Shown in pieces: positions 1 through 5,581 of a stretch of 8,669 bases of DNA. Origin of the DNA: Pseudobdellovibrionaceae bacterium. Its GTDB lineage: Bacteria > Bdellovibrionota > Bdellovibrionia > Bdellovibrionales > JAMPXM01. Below the pieces are notes generated by a model. It was not told the origin of the DNA and ran no database searches. It was given only the letters and a program-made list of their open reading frames with translations. Position 1 is the first letter of the stretch; each line of letters starts with the position of its first letter. Location: positions 1-8,669 of the forward strand of contig JALHOI010000057.1 in the NCBI GenBank assembly GCA_022843085.1, in the 5' to 3' direction. The translations under genes and the position numbers were made by a program.

Positions 1-181
1 GGTCCATATGGGCGTGGGTCAGCAAAATCGTGTTGAACGGCGTTTGGTACGGCAGCCCCTGAGCCACGTCAAAAAGCACGTCGGCTTCGGGCAGACCTAT
101 CGAAGTCGAAATTCCGGCCATCGAATACCCTACGAAACGCAGATCTTGATAAACAAGCGGGTACCCGGTCGAAAGACTCAC
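1..181 (-). CDS. MBL-fold metallo-hydrolase, RNase Z-like (5' part only)
   Basis: Only the first 60 codons are present; the gene continues beyond base 1. The frame reads from a GTG at 181-179 and contains a beta-rich N-terminus (FVGYSMAGISTSIGLPEADVLFDVAQGLP, residues 16-44, shown here as GYSMAGISTSI and VLFDVAQGLP), followed by ILLTHAHMD at 52-60. H56, H58 and D60 are the first zinc ligands and the catalytic Asp of the HxHxDH motif of the metallo-beta-lactamase fold. The single base left (C on this strand) fits the expected His codon. A short distance from an FDVAQG-type strand to THxHxD is typical of RNase Z/ElaC-type members rather than class B beta-lactamases. The GTG overlaps the TGA of the upstream gene as GTGA, which implies translational coupling and supports this start; an ATG at codon 21 is a weaker alternative. 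Whether it processes tRNA 3' ends or is another phosphodiesterase-like hydrolase cannot be told from this fragment. Confidence 0.5.
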   Translation of the reverse strand, partial: MSLSTGYPLVYQDLRFVGYSMAGISTSIGLPEADVLFDVAQGLPYQTPFNTILLTHAHMD

Positions 182-1521
182 AACGTCTGACCTGTCGCAA
201 GAGCCTTCGCTAGCACGTCGTGGCCCAGCCACTGAACGGGTTTCGAACACGAGAAGCTATCGCGATACATAACATATCCAGTCGCGCGAAACACTTCTTC
301 CGAGAGGACACTCGTAATTGGCTTTTTCTCGTCGGCGTGGTGCGAGAACAGCATTTCGCTAGCCGCAAGCATTTTTCCCATCTGCGCTTGTGAACTGTTC
401 TGCGGCCATTCTTCGAAGTTTGAGTGCTGGCGAATGAGACTGCTTTGAATGTAGTCGCGCGTGTCGTCCATAATAGATTCTACGGTGACCTCGGGCTTCA
501 GAAGCGATTTACAATTTTCCAGAACCGATGTCAGTCGTTCTTTTCCTGCCACGGTCGCGGAAGTCATCGCGTGCTCGAGCGCTCCGAGCAAAGGGTAAAG
601 CGAAAGTTCGACGCCCAAAAATATAGATGACGAGTTCGTCAAAATTTCGGGGCAATTGTAGACGCATGTTTTAACGCCGCGTTTGTGAAACTGTTCAGCG
701 ACGCGCTCGAGACTCATCTTGGCCCAGCCTTGAAAGTAGGGCGTGTAGGTTTGCCACTCGTACCGACCCTCAACCATCACTTCGGTTCCGTGGTAGCCGT
801 AAGCGATATAGCGAGTTGATCCACCGGCTTTCGAAATCTCGTCTGAGAGGTGCGATGTCTCTTCGATCAGAACTCTGAATGTCTCGGCCGTGACTTCTTC
901 GAAGTTCATCAGTGCAAATTTTCCGAGGTCGGATTCGAACAAGGTTTTTGATGGGACATGGCGGTCGCCGACTCCCTTAAAAACGCGGTTCATGACGGGC
1001 ATGATGATTTTAGTTCTTGGAACTCCGCCCGCCATCGTGTGGCAGAAGATGATGTTCTTATCTTTGGGCAGAATTTTTCTGAGTTCGTTAACATACACTC
1101 GAACTGCTTGACGAAATCGTTCGTGACCCGCTGCCCGCGATTTTTCGATAAGCTGAAAGTCAGCCTTTGCCGTTTGCCATTCGCCAAGCTTGACGCCTTC
1201 AAAAAAAGAATTGGGCGTCGGGCCCCCGTTATGCGAAGGCTCGAGATCAAACCCGGCCTCCAGCGGCACATTGATGAAAGGTTTTTTCATGTCTTTCATT
1301 TCATCACTTGAAAGGCCGCGCAGTTTGACGGCATTGTCGCCCGAGGCGTCGCGCCGGCCCACAGTTGAACGAATCACAGTGAGACCGTTTCGTTCAGCTT
1401 CGTCGACAATGCCGTTGGCGTAGCCGCGAGCAAACAGTTCACCAAACACGACGAGCACATCGCCTTTTTTGAATCCGGGTGTCGGTGGAATTTCGCGCAT
1501 GGCAGGAAGTGGTGACGTCAC
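178..1521 (-). CDS. FabMG-like Rossmann-type protein (putative enoyl-ACP reductase family)
   Basis: A 447-residue cytoplasmic protein with no signal peptide or membrane segment. The N-terminus (GDVLVVFGELFARGYANG, residues 20-37, then AERNGLTVIRSTVGRR at 42-57) looks like the first strand, glycine-containing turn and second strand of a dinucleotide-binding Rossmann domain. Conserved-looking blocks follow: FINVPLEAGFDLEP (82-95), FCHTMAGGVPRTKIIMPVMN (159-178), NFEEVTAETF (206-215), YGYHGTEV (241-248) and CVYNCPEILTNSSSIF (286-301). From memory this pattern fits the family annotated as FabMG-like enoyl-ACP reductase; if so it would use NAD(P)H in fatty-acid synthesis, but enzymatic function here is inferred only from that resemblance. 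The start is set at GTG 1521, preceded by AAGGAG with a 6-base spacer. A longer reading from ATG 1569 adds 16 unremarkable residues and has no ribosome-binding site. Its stop overlaps the start of the downstream MBL-fold gene. Confidence 0.78.
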   Translation of the reverse strand: MTSPLPAMREIPPTPGFKKGDVLVVFGELFARGYANGIVDEAERNGLTVIRSTVGRRDASGDNAVKLRGLSSDEMKDMKKPFINVPLEAGFDLEPSHNGGPTPNSFFEGVKLGEWQTAKADFQLIEKSRAAGHERFRQAVRVYVNELRKILPKDKNIIFCHTMAGGVPRTKIIMPVMNRVFKGVGDRHVPSKTLFESDLGKFALMNFEEVTAETFRVLIEETSHLSDEISKAGGSTRYIAYGYHGTEVMVEGRYEWQTYTPYFQGWAKMSLERVAEQFHKRGVKTCVYNCPEILTNSSSIFLGVELSLYPLLGALEHAMTSATVAGKERLTSVLENCKSLLKPEVTVESIMDDTRDYIQSSLIRQHSNFEEWPQNSSQAQMGKMLAASEMLFSHHADEKKPITSVLSEEVFRATGYVMYRDSFSCSKPVQWLGHDVLAKALATGQTL

Positions 1522-1533
1522 TGATTTCTCCTT
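1522..1533 (-). promoter_or_regulatory. Strong Shine-Dalgarno deciding a GTG start
   Basis: On the minus strand AAGGAG (1533-1528) is followed by six bases and then GTG at 1521-1519. Neither the upstream ATG at 1569 nor the downstream ATG at 1500 has a comparable purine tract, so this site fixes the start of the FabMG-like gene. Confidence 0.8.
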
Positions 1534-1705
1534 CGAAGAAGGGTAGACGCTCACGCATGCGCGCCGCATTAATCAAGAAGTGACACAAATTGGCCGCCTG
1601 GCCACGAATGAGCCCAGGTTGAGGCGCCACTCGACTGCGAAATGTAACGGGTTCGAGTATCTAGGTACCCGCGTCTGGCCTCATCGATGCAGTCTTGAGG
1701 GCGCT
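1534..1705. promoter_or_regulatory. Divergent intergenic region with presumed promoters
   Basis: This region separates the minus-strand FabMG-like gene from the plus-strand lipoprotein gene and must hold promoters for both. No textbook -35/-10 pair stands out; a weak plus-strand candidate is TTGAGG (1619-1624) with TGTAAC (1643-1648), 18 bases apart. Two small inverted repeats are visible: TGGCC-GCCT-GGCCA at 1591-1604 and CGGGT/ACCCG arms at 1648-1652 and 1667-1671. Either might be an operator or a chance match. Confidence 0.4.
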
Positions 1706-2791
1706 ATGCCGAAGTTCAATTCAAAACCATCTCTTCAGAAGCTTCTAAGTTTGTCGGTCCTGATCGCGCTCTCGGCATGTGCTCGCGGGGGCAGCGGGCC
1801 TGAAGTCGGCCGGTTTGCAAAGCCCGGCGAAACGGCGCAAAAACTTCGTACCTGTGCGACGACAAAAGTTGCGACCTCACAGCCTTATCGGGGTAACCAA
1901 ATTCTGGTTTGTCGCCGCGGCGAAGACGGCAAGATTGCCCAAGAGAAAATTTATCCAGCTTTTTACGTTTCGGGTAAAAAAGGGCGCATGCGAATTGCCC
2001 AAGTCATAGGCGTGAAGCTTATCTACCCAGGTACGCCGCCGAAGGCCGACTTTCAGGCGCTCTACGAAGAAGAAACGCATGACTTTCTACGAAACGTTTG
2101 TGCTCCCAAATTTCAGAAAATCTTCAAGCAATCCGGAGTTATTGGACGGTTCATTTTCCAAACTCGTCTCGATACAGATCGGCTTGCATCGCAGTCCTCG
2201 AACCTCGGAACGACAGTCGGCATTCGCGACGACTTTTTTGATGACGCCGCGGCTCAGCCGAACGTGACGGACGACCAGAAAAAGCGCTTCGGGCAAGACC
2301 TGGGCCGGCCGACGCCCAACGTCTGGCTGAACCTTGCCGTCGGAAGCGACGATTCGGTAAGCCTCTCGGATCACGTCATGCCGGTTTCGAGTGGTCCTCT
2401 GAAAAAAGAGGGTAACGATGATCAAAAGACAGTTTTCTGTGCTCAGCTTCTTGAACGCGTTGGTGAAAATTTGGGCCTCGGGGGCTTAGCAGCCGACGAT
2501 AAAACTTGCTCCGAAGAAGCCGTCGCATCCAAGGCCGCAGCCAAAACCGCAGCTCAAAACGCAGCTCTATCGAAGCCAAAGACTACGCAGCCAGAGACGG
2601 CTAAACCTGAGGCCACAAAGCAACAGGAGCCCGCGAAGCCGCAGGTCGTCGGCATCATGAAGGCTAGCGAAACTTTGCCGGCTGATTTCAATAATCTAAA
2701 ACTTGGCGCGGGCGACATCGATGGCATCTTGTCGCCAATCTGCGGGTCTCTTCTACCGCTTCCCAAAACAGAAAAACCGGTACAGAAGTAG
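1706..2791 (+). CDS. Lipoprotein of unknown function, possible degenerate zincin
   Basis: A 361-residue protein. Residues 1-25 form a lipoprotein signal: a basic start, a hydrophobic core (LLSLSVLIAL) and the lipobox LSAC with C25 as lipidation site, so the mature protein should be anchored to a membrane facing the periplasm or surface. Six further cysteines (50, 69, 132, 245, 268, 346) could form disulfides. Near residues 245-268 the pattern FCAQLLERVGENLGLGG then DDKTC resembles the HExxHxLGL helix plus following Cys of secreted metzincin-like proteases, but both His and the Glu are replaced, so any such domain would be inactive; this is a hypothesis. Residues about 271-313 are an Ala/Lys/Thr/Pro/Gln-rich linker, followed by a short tail ending in KTEKPVQK. 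The ATG at 1706 has GAGG five bases upstream and starts just before the signal peptide; an in-frame ATG at 1580 would add 42 residues that spoil the signal. It lies 3 bp before the next gene. Confidence 0.82.
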   Translation: MPKFNSKPSLQKLLSLSVLIALSACARGGSGPEVGRFAKPGETAQKLRTCATTKVATSQPYRGNQILVCRRGEDGKIAQEKIYPAFYVSGKKGRMRIAQVIGVKLIYPGTPPKADFQALYEEETHDFLRNVCAPKFQKIFKQSGVIGRFIFQTRLDTDRLASQSSNLGTTVGIRDDFFDDAAAQPNVTDDQKKRFGQDLGRPTPNVWLNLAVGSDDSVSLSDHVMPVSSGPLKKEGNDDQKTVFCAQLLERVGENLGLGGLAADDKTCSEEAVASKAAAKTAAQNAALSKPKTTQPETAKPEATKQQEPAKPQVVGIMKASETLPADFNNLKLGAGDIDGILSPICGSLLPLPKTEKPVQK

Positions 2792-2794
2792 GGC

Positions 2795-3901
2795 GTGTCA
2801 AAGTTTTCAGATTCAGACGGCGGTTCAATCGCTCAAAGCTCGACCCCGGTTTGTCTAGAGGGGCGCGATTATCAAATTGAGGCCGATGGTCGCTGGGTGT
2901 TTTCTCGCGAATACCTTGTCACACGTGAAATTTGCTGTGGTTCAAAGTGTCTCAATTGCCCCTTTGAAAATCATCGCCGAGCTTCACAGGGCAACGTGGA
3001 TTTCGCGCTTCCGCTGGTTTCAATGGTGCCCTCGTGGACAGAAACTCTCATCGCGGCGGGGCTGAATGTGGTCGGCCGCACGCGCTACTGCATTCATCCG
3101 AAAGCTTCGATGTCGGCTATTCCTGTCGTCGGTGGCACGAAGACGCTAGCTAAAAATGCGGATGAGGTTTTGGATGCGATCAAAATAAACGCAGGGGCGA
3201 TTCGACCTGTCGTTATTTTAGACCGGGAAGAAAATCCTAAAGACTTCGTCGACTATTTTTCGAGCCGCGGCTTCGACATCATTGTCACCCACGTCACAAG
3301 CCTTCAGTCGCTTCGAGAATCTCTGATCGCAATCGCCTCTGGTATTGCGGCCGCAACTCGCGCCGCCACCAAGTCTTGCGAAGGGGCGAGCTCGGACTTG
3401 CGCGGAACTCAGGCGCTTCAAGATTACGCAGCTCGTGTCGAGCGTATCGAGCGAAGAGTGTCCGAGCCTCACGTTCGGCCGAAAGCTTTAGGACGAGAGT
3501 TCATAAAAGTTCAGGGATCAAGGGAAGAGCTTTTGGCAGCGCTTAACGGCGGCCAGGCCCCGGTCTACTACTTCATCTGGAGGAATCCGTGGATGGCCGT
3601 CACGCGTGAAACATGGATCGGCTGCGTGCTTCAGGCCAAGTTTCGACTCGCACCCTCACAACTTGTGCCGCTGAAGCTCACTGAAAGCGAAAGTAAATAT
3701 CCAACCGTTCAAGAGAGCGAAATTCCTGAAGGCGCCGTCACACTTTTCTCGAGCGAACCGTATCCGTTTGAGCGCGAGTGGTCGCAGGTTCGTGAACTGC
3801 CATTTGTGAATTCCTCGAAAAGTGCCGCAATCGTAGACGGTGAACTTTTCAGTTGGTTTGGAATTCGTGCGGTTCGCTTTCTTGAAGAATCCGTTTTTTA
3901 A
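2795..3901 (+). CDS. Cytoplasmic BtuF/TroA-like protein with N-terminal DUF5522-type Cys module
   Basis: A 368-residue protein without signal peptide. Residues about 20-58 (from CLEGRDY, through GRWVFSREYL, to CCGSKCLNCPF) match the pattern of the small DUF5522 family, with a CCx3CxxCP motif at C47, C48, C52 and C55 that could bind a metal or cluster. Residues about 70-368 match helical-backbone metal receptor (BtuF-like) proteins: SMVPSWTETLIAAGL (76-90), VVGRTRYCIHP (92-102), VVGGTK (111-116), a long helix around 170-225, YYFIWRNPWMAVTRETWIG (258-276) and LFSSEPYPFEREW (317-329). True BtuF proteins are periplasmic partners of cobalamin importers; this one lacks an export signal and belongs with the cytoplasmic relatives whose ligand is unknown. 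The start is GTG, three bases after the previous stop, with only a weak GTAGGG upstream, suggesting coupling. The insert around residues 185-240 is longer than I would expect for the core fold. Ligand and partner are not predictable from the neighbours. Confidence 0.82.
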   Translation: MSKFSDSDGGSIAQSSTPVCLEGRDYQIEADGRWVFSREYLVTREICCGSKCLNCPFENHRRASQGNVDFALPLVSMVPSWTETLIAAGLNVVGRTRYCIHPKASMSAIPVVGGTKTLAKNADEVLDAIKINAGAIRPVVILDREENPKDFVDYFSSRGFDIIVTHVTSLQSLRESLIAIASGIAAATRAATKSCEGASSDLRGTQALQDYAARVERIERRVSEPHVRPKALGREFIKVQGSREELLAALNGGQAPVYYFIWRNPWMAVTRETWIGCVLQAKFRLAPSQLVPLKLTESESKYPTVQESEIPEGAVTLFSSEPYPFEREWSQVRELPFVNSSKSAAIVDGELFSWFGIRAVRFLEESVF

Positions 3902-3980
3902 GTCGTATCAAGCACATCCGAGAGCTCGAGGCCTGGTTCCGAATTGGAGCAAGAGATTGCGCGAAAAACGTCATCCGAGC

Positions 3981-4000
3981 GCCAGAAATGGCCCCTTTTT
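3981..4000 (+). terminator. Weak candidate terminator after the BtuF-like gene
   Basis: GCCA-GAAA-TGGC forms a 4-bp stem with a GAAA tetraloop and is followed by CCC and five T (3996-4000). The stem is shorter than usual for an intrinsic terminator, so this is tentative. Confidence 0.28.
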
Positions 4001-4004
4001 GCGC

Positions 4005-4027
4005 AAGCGTGAAGGAACTTCTCGCTT
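4005..4027. repeat. Inverted repeat, 10-bp arms, 3-base loop
   Basis: AAGCGTGAAG, GAA, CTTCTCGCTT: the arms pair at 9 of 10 positions with one internal T-T mismatch. GCG before and CGC after could extend the stem across unpaired bases. There is no T-run on either strand directly after it, so it is not a standard intrinsic terminator; it could be a transcript-end hairpin or part of the leader of the downstream unit. Confidence 0.5.
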
Positions 4028-4128
4028 AAACGCACCTAATTTCAGCTACTTATGCAATCAATTGACCCATTCTTAACTGCCGTCGAGAAGAATGCTTCTT
4101 GAATGATAGAGCGTTAGGTAGGTGGGGA

Positions 4129-5580
4129 ATGCTCCAACGATTCGTTCAGAATCTGACTCAACGAGGCTCATACGGGGTGATCGCGATTGTTGTCGCGATC
4201 TTCCTCGTACTTGCGAGCACGACTTTGAGTTCGGACGCCTCAGCTCAAGTGATCACGCAAACGACAACGCGACTGAAAGCGAAGCGCGCGAACCTTCAAA
4301 CTCAAAAAGTACAAACTCAAAAAGTACAAAACCCAAAAGTTCAAGCGGCCAAGGTTGAGAACCAGCAGGACGCGTTTTCGGCCGGGTCTTTGGCGCTCGA
4401 TACGGAAACGACTTCGCTTTCAGCTGTAACTTCACGGCAAGACGATGCAGCCGTGGGTTCGGCATGGAACGAAGTTTCAACTTCTCAAATTTCCGGTGGT
4501 TCTGGCGCGGCTCGGACTTCGTGGCGCGATTCTGCCGGTACAAAATTCGGATACAAATTCGGTTCGTTCTTTGACTCATTTGCGAACGAGCGTGAGCAAT
4601 CGCAATACCTTGGTCTCGATGCAATCGCTGACTTCCAGGCGCAGCTGATGGACTCACTGACATTCCGGGCGAAAGCTCTCGCAAACGTGACAAGTGGTTA
4701 CGCTCAGTCGCGCTTTGGCGACAACCTACCCGCCAGCGGTTTGTATGTAGAAGAGGCAGCACTCAGCCTTCGAGCCCTCGACTCTGATTTTGCTCGCCTC
4801 TATGTTGCGGGTGGTGCATTAAGTCAGAGTGTTTTTGACTCATCGATGTTTATCGGTCGCCAAGCATTTCCCGGCTTAAAGCAAACACTCGTGTTCGGGT
4901 CTGCGAAAGATTTTAAACTTCGGCTGTGGGCTCAGCAAACTATTCCAACTTCTAGGAATCTCTCAACCCGAACTGTCGACGCCGAAGTCACTCCGTCATT
5001 TTTGACAGAAACCATCGAACTCGAAGTTAAGCCCAACGACACATTTACGCTGAAGGCTGCAGTCACCCACTTTAACTTTAATAATCTCCCGTCGGCGATC
5101 GCTCAAGAGAGCATTATTTACGGCAACACCGTCGAAGAGGTAGGACCGAACACGTCGCGCTTTAAATATCGATTCGACGGTCTTTTTGCTCAGGCGGGTC
5201 TCAACATTGATATCACCCGGCGCTTCGGTTGGTGGATCAACGGAAGCGTGATTCAAAACGCCGCAGCGCCAGAGGGTTTTCGAAACGCCCAACACATTAA
5301 ATCGGGTTTTAAGATTGGTCTACCAGGTGAAGTCGATGTTGTTCCGTCTTTGGGAACTTATTTTGTCGAAGATGATGCGGTCCCCGGTTTTTATAACAGC
5401 AGCAGCATCGGCCACACGAACCGTCAGGGTTACAGCGGCGCAATCGAAACTTTTTTTCAACGCCAAAGATTTCGGCTTCGAGCTGAATTCAACGACGCTG
5501 ACGTGATCAATTTCAATTTGAATCAAAGCCGCCAACAGTCCCTCATGATTGGGTTCGAGACGTTTTATGAAATGCTCTAA
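4129..5580 (+). CDS. Putative outer-membrane beta-barrel (porin-like) protein
   Basis: A 483-residue exported protein. Residues 1-39 are a signal peptide with a polar/basic n-region, a hydrophobic core (GVIAIVVAIFLVLA, 16-29) and a DASA-Q cleavage site. Residues 57-76 are four QxxKV pentapeptides, followed by a Ser/Ala/Thr/Gln-rich low-complexity stretch to about 135. From about 140 on, the chain has alternating polar/hydrophobic, aromatic-rich segments typical of barrel strands (GYKFGSFF, LTFRAKALANV, FKLRLWAQQT, FTLKAAVTHFNFN, WWINGSVIQN, FRLRAEFNDADVI), ending in a strand MIGFETFY; there is no terminal Phe, the classic last-strand signal. No specific porin family is recognised. ATG 4129 is chosen because TAGGTAGG lies 6 bases upstream and it starts close to the signal core; a TTG at 4099 in frame would add 10 residues. 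The next gene starts 1 bp after the stop, so the two are almost certainly co-translated. Confidence 0.78.
   Translation: MLQRFVQNLTQRGSYGVIAIVVAIFLVLASTTLSSDASAQVITQTTTRLKAKRANLQTQKVQTQKVQNPKVQAAKVENQQDAFSAGSLALDTETTSLSAVTSRQDDAAVGSAWNEVSTSQISGGSGAARTSWRDSAGTKFGYKFGSFFDSFANEREQSQYLGLDAIADFQAQLMDSLTFRAKALANVTSGYAQSRFGDNLPASGLYVEEAALSLRALDSDFARLYVAGGALSQSVFDSSMFIGRQAFPGLKQTLVFGSAKDFKLRLWAQQTIPTSRNLSTRTVDAEVTPSFLTETIELEVKPNDTFTLKAAVTHFNFNNLPSAIAQESIIYGNTVEEVGPNTSRFKYRFDGLFAQAGLNIDITRRFGWWINGSVIQNAAAPEGFRNAQHIKSGFKIGLPGEVDVVPSLGTYFVEDDAVPGFYNSSSIGHTNRQGYSGAIETFFQRQRFRLRAEFNDADVINFNLNQSRQQSLMIGFETFYEML
4297..4356 (+). repeat. 15-bp tandem repeat, four units, coding QxxKV
   Basis: Units at 4297-4311 and 4312-4326 are identical (CAAACTCAAAAAGTA); 4327-4341 and 4342-4356 are diverged copies. 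They encode QTQKV, QTQKV, QNPKV and QAAKV directly after the mature N-terminus of the barrel protein. A unit length divisible by three means copy-number change would keep the frame. Confidence 0.9.
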
Positions 5581-5581
5581 G

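Larger units (their letters stand above)
3902..4128. other. Intergenic region between the two plus-strand units
   Basis: This stretch holds no credible gene. It contains a weak terminator-like hairpin with a T-run (3981-4000), a stronger hairpin (4005-4027), and a TTGACC hexamer (4062-4067) that could be a -35 element, although no good -10 hexamer lies 16-18 bases downstream. A promoter for the barrel/lipoprotein unit is expected here. Confidence 0.5.

Noticed and set aside
1580..1705. N-terminal extension of the first lipoprotein from ATG 1580
   Set aside because: The extra 42 residues are Arg/His-rich and would bury the lipoprotein signal; ATG 1706 has a GAGG site and opens directly on the signal peptide.
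4062..4090. Sigma70-type promoter from TTGACC
   Set aside because: The -35-like hexamer is good, but no acceptable -10 hexamer lies 16-18 bases downstream, so it is mentioned only within the intergenic description.
4093..4107. Tiny ATG-to-TGA frame (four codons) before the barrel gene as a leader peptide
   Set aside because: Too short and without a regulatory codon run or a clear ribosome-binding site; probably chance.
4253..4762. Minus-strand open frame of 169 codons
   Set aside because: Antisense to the signal-peptide and repeat region of the barrel protein; its composition is Arg/Ser/Gln/Pro-rich as expected from a shadow frame.
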